Assembly (NCBI RefSeq): GCF_024586915.1
Contig: NZ_JANBVS010000011.1
Location: 62,001-126,000, forward strand
Length of the DNA stretch: 64,000 bases
DNA from: Bradyrhizobium sp. SRS-191
GTDB lineage: Bacteria; Pseudomonadota; Alphaproteobacteria; Rhizobiales; Xanthobacteraceae
Direction: 5' to 3'
The position numbers and the translations under genes are program-made. Shown piece by piece: positions 50,016 to 58,389 of this stretch (its first letter is position 1; each line of letters begins with the position of its first letter). The notes beneath the pieces are model-generated. The model searched no databases and had not been told where the DNA came from. It worked only from the letters and a program-made list of their open reading frames with translations.

Positions 50016-51212
50016 ATGGCGACCAGCACTGCCGCACGCAAGATCGAGGACAGTCCATACCCGCAGCTCGACGCCGTCGTGGCTGACGTGATCAAGGCCA
50101 ACGCCGACCGCAACGACCGCGAGGGGCGCTTTCCGCGCGAGAACCTGCTCGCGCTCGCCGACGCCGGCTGGACCGGCGTGCTCAATGACATCAGCTTCGG
50201 CGGGCTCGGGCTCGGCCATGTCGACTTCGCCGAGGCCGCCTACCGCATCGGGCAGGCCGATGCCTCGACAGGCCTCGTCTATGTCATGCATGTCGGCGCG
50301 GCGCAGACCATCAATCTGTTCGGTACCGACGACCAGAAGGAGCGCTGGCTGAAGGCCGACCAGGGGCGGCTGCTCGGGACCTATTCGACCAGCGAGCGCG
50401 CCACCGGCGGGCACTGGTGGTACAATCTGTCGGAGGCCTCGCGCGACGGCGAGGACTACCGGCTCAACGCCGACAAGTCGTTCACGACCAGCTCGGGACA
50501 GGCCGACTTCTATGTCGCGCAGACCCGCACGCCCGGCGCCAAGGATCAGGCCGACATCATCTTCTTCATCGTCGACGGCAAGGCCGCGGGCATCGAGTCC
50601 AAGCCTTGGGAGGCGCTCGGCGTGCGCGCCAACCATTCCGGAGGCATCAGCTACAAGAACGTGCATGTGCCCAGGCGCGACCGGCTCGGCGCCGAGGGGC
50701 AGGGCAAGGAGATCATCTATGACGGCGTCTCGCCGGTCTACCTGATCGGGCTCGGCGCGGTCTGGGAAGGGCTGGCGCGCGGCGTGCTCAATGCGGCGGT
50801 CGCGCATACCACCGGCTTCGTCCACAAGGACCGCAACAAGAGCCTGTCGGACTACCAGGCGATCCGGCAAGAGCTCGGCGCCGCCAAGGTGCTGGTCGAG
50901 AGCCTGCGTCCGTGGCGAATCGAGCTGGCGCACAAGCTCGACGAGCTCTGGCGCGCGGGCAGGCCGCAGAGCGAGATCCTGATTCCGCTGACCGAGTTCA
51001 AGGTGCATGCCGCTGAGGTCGCCAACAAGGTGGCGTCGACGGCGCTGACGGTGACCGGCGGCTATGGCTATCACCGCGGCCCGATCGAGCGCGCCTTTCG
51101 CGACGCCCGGGCGGCGATCGCGATGGGGCCGTCGAACATCATCGCGCGGGAATGGATCGGCAAGGCCCAGGTCGGGTTGCCGCTCGAGCTGTTCTACGAA
51201 GGCGGGGAATAG
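50016..51212 (+). CDS. Acyl-CoA dehydrogenase-fold flavoprotein, probable sulfur-acquisition oxidoreductase
   Basis: A 398-residue protein with AGAGGAGACC before the ATG. It has the acyl-CoA dehydrogenase fold: GLGLGHVDFAEAAYRIGQADASTGLV, GTYSTSERATGGHWW, FTTSSGQADFYVAQTR, and the C-terminal VTGGYGYHRGPIERAFRDARAAIAMGPSN. In sulfur metabolism this fold includes flavin-dependent monooxygenases such as DszC and the SfnB-type sulfur-acquisition oxidoreductases. Location at the end of the sfnG-transporter operon favours such a role over fatty acid oxidation. The family's catalytic Glu for CoA substrates is not obvious. Confidence 0.85.
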   Translation: MATSTAARKIEDSPYPQLDAVVADVIKANADRNDREGRFPRENLLALADAGWTGVLNDISFGGLGLGHVDFAEAAYRIGQADASTGLVYVMHVGAAQTINLFGTDDQKERWLKADQGRLLGTYSTSERATGGHWWYNLSEASRDGEDYRLNADKSFTTSSGQADFYVAQTRTPGAKDQADIIFFIVDGKAAGIESKPWEALGVRANHSGGISYKNVHVPRRDRLGAEGQGKEIIYDGVSPVYLIGLGAVWEGLARGVLNAAVAHTTGFVHKDRNKSLSDYQAIRQELGAAKVLVESLRPWRIELAHKLDELWRAGRPQSEILIPLTEFKVHAAEVANKVASTALTVTGGYGYHRGPIERAFRDARAAIAMGPSNIIAREWIGKAQVGLPLELFYEGGE

Positions 51213-51243
51213 CGCCTCGCGATGCTGCGGCGCGGCCGCAGCG

Positions 51244-51696
51244 CTAGTCCGCCATCTCGGCGGCTTCGAGCGCGATCTCCTCGCGCTCGGTCTTCTCGGC
51301 CGGCGCGGCGTTGGCCGCCTCGGCCGTTTCGAAATCGTCCTCCGCGATCTCCTTCACCTCGGCCACGGCTTCCGTCTCGGCCGCTTCGGCGGCGAGTTCG
51401 GCTGCGACGACGGCTTCCGGCGCGGCGTCATCGTTGGCAGCATCGGAGAACAGGTTCGGACCGGGGATCGTCGTCGGCACCACAGGCTTCGACTTGGCCT
51501 TGTACCAGGACGAGAACTTCTGCGAGAGGGTGGCTTCGAACTCGGCGAGCGGCAGGCTGTTGCCGTCCTCGTCGGTGATGACGACCTGCCAGCCTTCGGC
51601 TTCCATCACCTGCGCATTCGCGATCACGATCAGCGCGCTTTCGCGCTGCTTGCGGATCTTCTGCTGCTCCCGCTCGGCGATCATCGTGTACGCCAT
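51244..51696 (-). CDS. Acidic hypothetical protein with Ala/Glu-rich tail
   Basis: A 150-residue soluble protein. The first 70 residues look ordered (MIAEREQQKIRKQRESALIVIANAQVMEAEGWQVVITDEDG, then FEATLSQKFSSWYKAKSK). From about 85 onward it is a low-complexity Ala/Glu tail (EAVVAAELAAEAAETEAVAEV). No known domain. It is on the strand opposite the sulfone operon and its stop is 31 bp from the operon end. Proteins of this form seem common in Bradyrhizobium. Confidence 0.65.
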   Translation of the reverse strand: MAYTMIAEREQQKIRKQRESALIVIANAQVMEAEGWQVVITDEDGNSLPLAEFEATLSQKFSSWYKAKSKPVVPTTIPGPNLFSDAANDDAAPEAVVAAELAAEAAETEAVAEVKEIAEDDFETAEAANAAPAEKTEREEIALEAAEMAD

Positions 51697-52002
51697 GACC
51701 TGCTCCCACCATCGGCCCAGGACGATGGTCCCGACGCGCCGTCGTCACTACGCCGCGAGAGTGTGAGCGCCGCTGGGCCGGATTGCGTTCGCCTAATGAC
51801 AATTTGACGGCGTCTCACAGGTTCCGAGCGGACAAAGGAGTCGAAGATGCAACAGCCGGCAAAATAGTGGTGCAGGAGCAAGAGCGCTTGTTGAAGGCGC
51901 GCGGCCGTGTGTCATCATTTGATTCTGCAGCGGCAACTGCTTCGCGTGGTCAGCGAAGGCGGCGGGTGAACCGGGCAAACAGCGGGCGAATTGGGGACAC
52001 TG
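51697..52002. other. 306-bp divergent intergenic region
   Basis: This contains the promoters of the acidic protein (minus) and the small Cys-rich secreted protein (plus). No repeat, hairpin or credible gene was seen. Confidence 0.5.
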
Positions 52003-52293
52003 ATGCGAACTCATCTGTTCATGATGCGGAACTTGAATATGGCGATGGCGGGGCTCGCCTTGGGAGTCGGCCTGGCAATGATCGCCAGCCCGCGCGCGGG
52101 TCATGCCTTCACGGAGGACGACCAGCGACGGCTGTGCACCGGGGACGTGTTCCGGCTGTGCTCGTCGGAGATTCCCGACCGCGACCGCATCATCGCCTGC
52201 ATGATGAAGCAGCGCGCCAGCCTCAGCGACGGCTGCCGCAGCGTGTTCGGCCGGCCGAGCGAGCGCTCCGCTTCGGCGACCGTGACGCGCTGA
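52003..52293 (+). CDS. Small secreted Cys-rich protein
   Basis: The ATG at 52003 gives 96 residues; 52021 is another candidate. A signal peptide ends near GHAF. The mature part has cysteines in RRLCTGDVFRLCSSEIPDRDRIIACMMKQ and SDGCRSVFG, giving a four-Cys pattern typical of a family of short rhizobial periplasmic proteins of unknown function. A tail of about 15 polar residues follows. It may be stabilised by two disulfides. Confidence 0.75.
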   Translation: MRTHLFMMRNLNMAMAGLALGVGLAMIASPRAGHAFTEDDQRRLCTGDVFRLCSSEIPDRDRIIACMMKQRASLSDGCRSVFGRPSERSASATVTR

Positions 52294-52421
52294 GCTTGCA
52301 CGGTTCGATCTGAACGACGATGCGCCGCCGGTCGGTCGATCCGCGGCGCCCCCAGCATCGCTTGGATTGCAGTGCGGCGTGGTAGACTGGCACGGATCAT
52401 CCGGCCAGGAGTTGACCCGCC

Positions 52422-53012
52422 ATGAGCAACCGCATCCTCGTCTTTTACGGCTCCTATCGCGTCGACCGGATGGGTATCCGGCTGGCGCAGTTCATCGTCG
52501 ATGGTCTGCGGGACAAGGGCCAGGACGTCGAGCTGATCGACGCCAAGGCCATCGGCCTGCCGATGCTCGACCGCATGTTCAAGGAATACAAACCGGGCGA
52601 GGCGCCGGCCGCCATGGCCGAGCTCGCGGCCAAGATCCGCGCCGCCGAGGGCTTCGTGTTCGTCACCGGCGAATATAATTGGGGCATGCAGCCCGGGCTG
52701 AAGAACCTCACCGACCACTTCCTGGAGGAATGGTTCTGGCGTCCGGCGGCGATCGCGAGCTACTCGGCGGGCCGGCTGTCGGGCGCGCGGGCCGCGACCG
52801 CCTGGCACGGCACCTTGTCGGAGATGGGCATGGTCGTGGTGTCGAGCACGCTTGCGGTGGGGCCGATCGGACAGGCGCTCTCGGCTGACGGCAGGCCGAC
52901 GGGCGATGCCGGTCAAGCGCTCGCGCGCACATTCCCGCGCTTTGCCGATGATCTTCTGTGGTGGGTCGAAGCGGGCCGGGAGCAACGGGCGCGCAAGACG
53001 CCGCCTTACTGA
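52422..53012 (+). CDS. NADPH-dependent FMN reductase family protein
   Basis: A 196-residue flavodoxin-fold protein. The phosphate loop reads FYGSYRVDRMGIRLA, and the central motif FVTGEYNWGMQPGLKNLTDHF is typical of NAD(P)H-dependent FMN or quinone reductases. It is on the same strand as the sulfone operon but about 1.2 kb after it, with two other genes between. SfnG needs FMNH2, so this protein is a candidate partner, although many other roles are possible. The Shine-Dalgarno is weak. Confidence 0.85.
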   Translation: MSNRILVFYGSYRVDRMGIRLAQFIVDGLRDKGQDVELIDAKAIGLPMLDRMFKEYKPGEAPAAMAELAAKIRAAEGFVFVTGEYNWGMQPGLKNLTDHFLEEWFWRPAAIASYSAGRLSGARAATAWHGTLSEMGMVVVSSTLAVGPIGQALSADGRPTGDAGQALARTFPRFADDLLWWVEAGREQRARKTPPY

Positions 53013-53031
53013 GCTTGGAGGCGCGCAAGGA

Positions 53032-53064
53032 AATGCCGGAGCGCACGGCGCGCGCTCCGGCATT
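53032..53064. terminator. Bidirectional hairpin between convergent genes
   Basis: AATGCCGGAGCGC and GCGCTCCGGCATT make a perfect 13-bp stem with a 7-nt loop, 19 bp after the FMN reductase stop and 15 bp from the stop of the convergent small gene. Confidence 0.78.
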
Positions 53065-53078
53065 CCGACATACGCCTT

Positions 53079-53330
53079 CTACCGCGTCGCGCTGCTCGGC
53101 GTGTTGGTCACCGACTGCTGTCGGCGTGGCGCGGCCGCGGCTTGGCCCTGCCCCTGGCAGGGCAGCTCCTTCCAGGCCCCATCCGGGTCCTGCTGATAGG
53201 CGCGGCACGGCGACGAGGAGGTGGCCTGCTCGTCCGCTCGGGGTGTCTGGGAATTCTTCGCCAGTGCGGGAGCTGCCGTTGTGACCAGGGCAGCCAGCGA
53301 ACCGACGAAGATCACGGGGGTGATCCGCAT
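53079..53330 (-). CDS. Small exported hypothetical protein
   Basis: The ATG complementary to 53328-53330 has AGGAGAACC before it and gives 83 residues. A signal peptide (about 1-24, ending ALAK) precedes a short mature part with two cysteines (SSSPCRAYQQDPDGAWKELPCQG) and a Gln/Ala-rich tail. No known family. The Cys-x13-Trp-x3-Cys core may be a mini-domain with one disulfide. It is convergent with the FMN reductase gene. Confidence 0.68.
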   Translation of the reverse strand: MRITPVIFVGSLAALVTTAAPALAKNSQTPRADEQATSSSPCRAYQQDPDGAWKELPCQGQGQAAAAPRRQQSVTNTPSSATR

Positions 53331-53718
53331 ATGGGGTTCTCCTGCTCGAAGCACCGCCGATTCAAAGTCGAATTGTGGAAACTTTGAGGCAAATTCGATG
53401 GACCTCGGCGCCGTCGTTAAGGATCGTTTGCCGGCGCGCTCAGCGCATTAACGGTCACACCGAGCGCGGCGACCGGGCGCGTGACTGTGGCGGCATCTGG
53501 GCTGGCGTCGCGCGACGGCGGACGCTAAGAGCGACCTGACGCGCGTAAGCGCCCTCATGGGCCTCAGGCGGTGCTCCGACCGGGGCGCCGCGTTCGGCCA
53601 ACGGACGTCGCCAGGGTGGCCGGCGCTCCGATCATCTGCCGCGGGAACGACGGATCGTGGCGGTTCGCTGCTGAGGCGGACGAGGGCGGGGATCGCGCAG
53701 GCGGACAACTGTGCGAGC
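53331..53718. other. 388-bp divergent intergenic region
   Basis: This separates the small exported protein (minus) from the LysR regulator (plus). Upstream open frames overlap here but lack protein-like composition. A loose GTTAA..TTAAC inverted pair at 53415-53452 is the only element noted. Confidence 0.45.
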
Positions 53719-54606
53719 ATGACGCGACCCCGATTGCCCTCTCTCATTGCGCTGCGTGCCTTCGAGGCCGTCGGGCGCAAGGGCAGCGTGCGCGCCGCCG
53801 GCGACGAGCTCGCCGTCAGCCATACCGTCGTCTCCCGCCATCTGCAGAACCTGCAGCGCAGTCTCGGCGTGGCGCTGCTCCGCGCCGAGGGACGCGGGCT
53901 GGCGCTCACGGAGGCCGGACGCCAGTTCCACGCTGAGGTCACCCAGGCCTTCGACATCATCGCCCGCGCCACCACGCAAGTGCGGCCGGTGGCGCGCCCG
54001 ACGTTGAACATCTGGTGCATTCCCGGCCTTGCCAACCGGCGCCTGCTGGCGCGCCTGCCCGAGCTGACCGGTCCGCCGCGCAACTGGGACATCAACCTGC
54101 AGCCGACCCTGGCGCATCCCGACCTGCTGCGCGGCGAGGCCGACGCCGAGATCGTCTATGCCGAGGCCATCGATGCCCGCGGTCCGCTGACGGCCGAAGC
54201 GCTGGTGCGCCCGCGGGTGTTCCCGGTGGCGAGCCCGGCCTATCTGGCGCGCTTCCCGGCGATCGCGACGCTGCCCGGCCTCGCCAAGACCTCGCTGATC
54301 CACGAGGAGTCGACCGCACAATGGGAGCAGTGGTTCGAGCTGGCGGGTTATCCGGAGCACGTCACCCTGCGCGGCCAGCGGCTGTGGCACGCCCATCTCG
54401 CGATCGAGGCGGCGCGGATCGGGCAGGGGGTCGCGCTCGCCAATGAGGTGCTGGTCGCGGACGACATGCGCAGCGGCGCCCTGGTCGAGGTGCTGCCATC
54501 GTCGGTTCGCATGGGCGCCTATCAGCTCATTGCGCTGAGGGAGCGCTGGGACGAGCCCGCCATCGTCGCGCTCCGGGCCTGGCTGAAGAAGGTGCTGGCG
54601 CTCTAG
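53719..54606 (+). CDS. LysR family transcriptional regulator (GcvA-like)
   Basis: A 295-residue regulator from the ATG at 53719. The N-terminal helix-turn-helix reads LPSLIALRAFEAVGRKGSVRAAGDELAVSHTVVSRHLQ, with LGVALLRAEGRGLALTEAG as the wing; the LxALRAFEA start is typical of the GcvA/AmpR subgroup. The effector domain follows to the end. Its target is not evident, since the neighbouring genes are a small exported protein (divergent) and a chemoreceptor downstream. Confidence 0.9.
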   Translation: MTRPRLPSLIALRAFEAVGRKGSVRAAGDELAVSHTVVSRHLQNLQRSLGVALLRAEGRGLALTEAGRQFHAEVTQAFDIIARATTQVRPVARPTLNIWCIPGLANRRLLARLPELTGPPRNWDINLQPTLAHPDLLRGEADAEIVYAEAIDARGPLTAEALVRPRVFPVASPAYLARFPAIATLPGLAKTSLIHEESTAQWEQWFELAGYPEHVTLRGQRLWHAHLAIEAARIGQGVALANEVLVADDMRSGALVEVLPSSVRMGAYQLIALRERWDEPAIVALRAWLKKVLAL

Positions 54607-54872
54607 CGCAATCGGTTGAGCTCCACCCGCCGCGGCGCGCGATGTGCCGATGCCACGTCATTAGTTCGTAGCAGATCGAACAAGCTCCCGGCCGCGCGAG
54701 CGTCCGGCGGGCCTGCGATGTGACATTGAGAATCGTTATCCGGAGCGGCCGTAGTCATACGGGTGCGGATTGTGAGGCACAGCAGCGGCAACGCCGAGTT
54801 CGTACACGAAATAGCAATTCGAGCGACTTAACCAACTCATAATCATGTTGATCACCGAGACGGGCCGCGCTG

Positions 54873-56897
54873 ATGTTGACACTGTTCTCGAAAAGCTCAC
54901 GAGCCACGGCGAACTCCTCGATCGAGCCTGCTGTTGATGCGGAGCCGTCCATCGCACGTATGCCGCAGAAGATCCGGGTCATCGATACGGATGACAGGCT
55001 CGGAGGGCTGTCCGCCGACAGCTTCATGTTCGACGGTGCCGCTTCGCCGCTCGCATTCGCCTTCGTCTCCCCGCACCTCGATTTCGTGAAAGTCACGACG
55101 GAGCTGCGCAGGCTGGCCGGCCGCACGACCGTGATCGCCGTCTCGACCGCGGGGGAGCTCTGCGCGTCTTCGCCCGCGACCCTCTACAAGCCGACGGGTG
55201 ATCGCTGGTCATCGGTGGTGATCCAGGTGTTTCCCGCCGACCTGTTTCAGGCGGTGAGCATCCACGCGGTGCCCCTCCAGAACGATGACATCCGCAAGGG
55301 CGCGCCGGCCTTGCCGCACGATCAGCGGATCGAGGCGATCGTCCGGTCGCTGGCTGCGGTGCGGACGCCGTTCGGGATCGACGTGCGCGACACGCTCGCC
55401 TTCACGCTGGTCGACGGCGTCTCGGCCAGCGAGAACTATTTCATGGAGGCGGTCTACCGCGCCGGCAAGTTTCCTTGTGCCTTCGTCGGCGGCTCGGCCG
55501 GAGGCAAGCTCGACTTCAAGAACACCTACATCTTCGACGGCAACCGCGTGATCGAAAATCATGCGCTCCTGATCTTCATGAAGATGGCCGACGGGCGCGG
55601 ATTCAGCCTGTTCAAGAGCCAGAACTTCAAGAAGACGGGGCAGTCCTTCGTCGTGATGGGGGCCGACCCGAACCGGCGCACCGCCTCCGGCGTGCTCGAC
55701 GAGCGCACCAACGAGATCCGGCCGTTCGCCAACGCCGTCGCCGAGGCGCTCAAGACCACGCCCGCCGGCGTAATGTCCAAGATGCAGCGCTACTCCTTCG
55801 GAATCGAGGTCGGCGCCGACCTGTTCGTCCGCTCGGTCGCCGACATCAATGCCGAGACCGGCGTGATCTCCTTCTTCTGCGACGTGAACTCGGGCGATCG
55901 CCTCGAGCTGCTGGAGGCGACCGATTTCGTCGAGCAGACCCGGCGGGATCTCCAGGCCTTCCTGCAAGGCAAGCCGCCGGCGATCGGCGCGGTTCTCAAC
56001 GACTGCATCCTGCGCCGCCTGAACAATGAGAGCGCGCTGCGCAACCTCTCCGGCCTTTGGCCGATGCCCGTCGCCGGGTTTTCGACCTTCGGCGAGCTGT
56101 TCGGCATCAACATCAACCAGACGCTGACGGCGGTGGTGTTTTTCGACACGCGGAGCCAGACGCTGCAGGATGCGTTCGCGGACATGTTTCCGGTCCACTA
56201 TGCGAACTTCGCCAGCTACTTCACCCGCAGCCATCTCAACCGGATGATCCTGCTGAACCGGATCAAGGATGGCATCGTCACGCGCCTGACTGAGTATCTC
56301 GGCACGAGCGCGCTGTTGAGCGAGAAGGTGGAGAACGCGCTCGGCCAGACCGAGGCGATCAACACGATCGTCAAGGATATCCATTCGGTGATCCTGACCA
56401 GTGCGGATTCGGCGATCAAGGCGACCGACACGACCGCGCTTGCGGACGAATTCGCTGGGCTGACGCAAGCCATGAACGGCCTGCGCGACATTCTCAAGAT
56501 CATCGATACGATCGCCGGGCAGACCAACCTGTTGGCGCTGAATGCCACCATCGAGTCCGCGCGGGCCGGCGAGGCCGGCCGGGGCTTCTCCGTAGTCGCA
56601 AGCGAGGTGAAGAAACTCGCCCAGGACACGCGCTCCAGCCTGTCGCGCACCCATGCCTCGATCGGCGGGATGGAAACCTCCCTCGCTTCACTCGGCTCGA
56701 ACATCCAGGAAACCCGCGGTCAGCTGGTCCAGGCGGGGGAAGGCTATGGTGGGATCGTGACCCACATCGAGCAGATGTTCACCAAGCTCGAGACGATCAC
56801 CGGGGTGCTCGCCGAGCTCGGCACCTTCGTGCGCGAGCGCAGCGCCGACCTTGCCGGCGTCATGGGAGAGATCGACAAGCTGAAGCGCATCGGCTGA
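54873..56897 (+). CDS. Soluble FIST-domain methyl-accepting chemotaxis protein
   Basis: A 674-residue protein with no membrane helix. FIST N is at about 55-250 (FVSPHLDFVKVTTELRRLA, VIAVSTAGELC, FVGGSAGGKLDF), FIST C at about 265-410 (ASGVLDERTNEIRPFANAVAEALKTT, GFSTFGELFG). The C-terminal MCP domain has the kinase-contacting hairpin QTNLLALNATIESARAGEAGRGFSVVASEV. FIST is predicted to bind small ligands such as amino acids. The signalling arm is shorter than in transmembrane receptors. It is 154 bp upstream of the gabT operon on the same strand. Start may be at 54960 instead. Confidence 0.9.
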   Translation: MLTLFSKSSRATANSSIEPAVDAEPSIARMPQKIRVIDTDDRLGGLSADSFMFDGAASPLAFAFVSPHLDFVKVTTELRRLAGRTTVIAVSTAGELCASSPATLYKPTGDRWSSVVIQVFPADLFQAVSIHAVPLQNDDIRKGAPALPHDQRIEAIVRSLAAVRTPFGIDVRDTLAFTLVDGVSASENYFMEAVYRAGKFPCAFVGGSAGGKLDFKNTYIFDGNRVIENHALLIFMKMADGRGFSLFKSQNFKKTGQSFVVMGADPNRRTASGVLDERTNEIRPFANAVAEALKTTPAGVMSKMQRYSFGIEVGADLFVRSVADINAETGVISFFCDVNSGDRLELLEATDFVEQTRRDLQAFLQGKPPAIGAVLNDCILRRLNNESALRNLSGLWPMPVAGFSTFGELFGININQTLTAVVFFDTRSQTLQDAFADMFPVHYANFASYFTRSHLNRMILLNRIKDGIVTRLTEYLGTSALLSEKVENALGQTEAINTIVKDIHSVILTSADSAIKATDTTALADEFAGLTQAMNGLRDILKIIDTIAGQTNLLALNATIESARAGEAGRGFSVVASEVKKLAQDTRSSLSRTHASIGGMETSLASLGSNIQETRGQLVQAGEGYGGIVTHIEQMFTKLETITGVLAELGTFVRERSADLAGVMGEIDKLKRIG

Positions 56898-56973
56898 TCG
56901 TCCGATCTCTTGCCATCCGCCGCGTCTTAGGCGCCCGTTGGTCCAAGCACAGCTCTGGTGCATAAAAGCCACC

Positions 56974-56987
56974 TGTTCCGCGGAACA
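56974..56987. promoter_or_regulatory. Palindrome upstream of gabT
   Basis: TGTTCCGCGGAACA is a perfect 14-bp palindrome 64 bp before the gabT ATG, a position that suits an operator. No regulator is assigned. Confidence 0.45.
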
Positions 56988-57051
56988 AGCTGATTGATCA
57001 CGGCCGCCCGTTCCTTAGCCTTCCCTCGATTGTTCGACGAGGAGGTGAGAC

Positions 57052-58353
57052 ATGGCGGCGAACCTGGCTGCGAATCTGGCTAAGAACGAAGACTTGCTGG
57101 CACGTCGGCACGAGGCCGTCGTCAGGGGCGTGAGCTACGCGACGCCGCTGTTTGCCGACCGCGCCCTCAACAGCGAGGTCTGGGACGTCGAGGGCAAGCG
57201 TTATGTGGACTTCGCGGGCGGCATCGCCGTGCTCAACACGGGCCATTGCCACCCGCATGTCGTGGCTGCGATCCGCGCCCAGCTCGACCGCTTCACCCAC
57301 ACCTGCTTCCAGGTGCTGCAATACGAACCTTATGTCCGGCTGAGCGAGCGGCTGAACGAGCTGGCGCCGATCGCCGGGCCCGCCAAGTCGATCCTGCTGA
57401 CCACAGGCGCGGAAGCGACCGAGAACGCCATCAAGATCGCGCGCGCCGCCACCGGCCGCAGCGGCATCATCGCCTTCACCGGCGCCTTCCACGGCCGCAC
57501 CGCGCTCGCCAATGCGATGACCGGCAAGGTGATGCCCTACAAGAAGCCGTTCGGGCCGCCGCTGCCGGGTGTGTGGCATGCGCCGTTCCCGATCGCCGGC
57601 AGCAACGTTTCGGTCGAGGACACGCTGTCCTACATCAACTTCATCTTCAAGGCCGACATCGATGCGTCGCAGGTCGCGGCCATCATCATCGAGCCGGTGC
57701 AGGGCGAGGGCGGTTTCCACCAGGCGCCCCCGGAGCTGATGCGCGGCCTGCGCCGGATCTGCGATGCCAACGGCATCGTGCTGATCGCGGATGAAGTGCA
57801 GACCGGCTTCGGCCGCACCGGCAAGATGTTCGCGATGGAGCATTACGACGTGCAGCCGGACCTGATCTGCGTCGCCAAGAGCCTCGCCGGCGGCATGCCG
57901 CTGTCGGGCGTGATCGGCCGCGCGGCGATCATGGACGCGGCCGAGCCGGGCGGCCTCGGCGGCACCTATGGCGGCAATCCCCTGGCCTGTGCGGCGGCGC
58001 TCGCGGTGCTCGACGTGTTCGACCAGGAGAAGCTGCTCGACCGCGCCAACGCGATAGGTGACCGGCTCCGCGCCGCGATCACGCGCTTCTCGCGCGCCAA
58101 CAATCTGGTTCCGGTTTCCGAGCCTCGTGGTCCTGGCGCGATGGTTGCATTCGATATCCTCAAGCAGCGCGGCAGCGACGAGCCGGATGCCGAGATGACC
58201 AAGCGCGTGACCCGCGTGGCGCACGAGAATGGACTGATCCTGCTGTCCTGCGGCGTGACGGCGAGCACCATCCGCATCCTCGTGCCGTTGACGGCGTCGG
58301 ACGAGATCGTGGATGAAGGGCTCGCGATCCTGGAGAAGTGTCTGGCTGCCTGA
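57052..58353 (+). CDS. gabT: 4-aminobutyrate aminotransferase-type PLP enzyme
   Basis: A 433-residue class III aminotransferase with a strong GAGGAGGTGAGAC before its ATG. Parts seen are VDFAGGIAVLNTGHCHPHVV, the PLP phosphate site TTGAEATENAIKIAR, FHGRT, IIIEPVQGEGGFHQAP, LIADEVQTGFGRTGKMFA (PLP Asp and Gln), and the Schiff-base Lys in CVAKSLAGGMPLSG. It transfers the omega-amino group of GABA or a similar amine to 2-oxoglutarate. It begins a likely operon with an M20 deacylase and a hydroxyacid dehydrogenase, so the real substrate may be another omega-amino compound. Confidence 0.92.
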   Translation: MAANLAANLAKNEDLLARRHEAVVRGVSYATPLFADRALNSEVWDVEGKRYVDFAGGIAVLNTGHCHPHVVAAIRAQLDRFTHTCFQVLQYEPYVRLSERLNELAPIAGPAKSILLTTGAEATENAIKIARAATGRSGIIAFTGAFHGRTALANAMTGKVMPYKKPFGPPLPGVWHAPFPIAGSNVSVEDTLSYINFIFKADIDASQVAAIIIEPVQGEGGFHQAPPELMRGLRRICDANGIVLIADEVQTGFGRTGKMFAMEHYDVQPDLICVAKSLAGGMPLSGVIGRAAIMDAAEPGGLGGTYGGNPLACAAALAVLDVFDQEKLLDRANAIGDRLRAAITRFSRANNLVPVSEPRGPGAMVAFDILKQRGSDEPDAEMTKRVTRVAHENGLILLSCGVTASTIRILVPLTASDEIVDEGLAILEKCLAA

Positions 58354-58389
58354 GGCAGGCGGACGTGAGTGCGAAGGCTGGAGGCGCGA

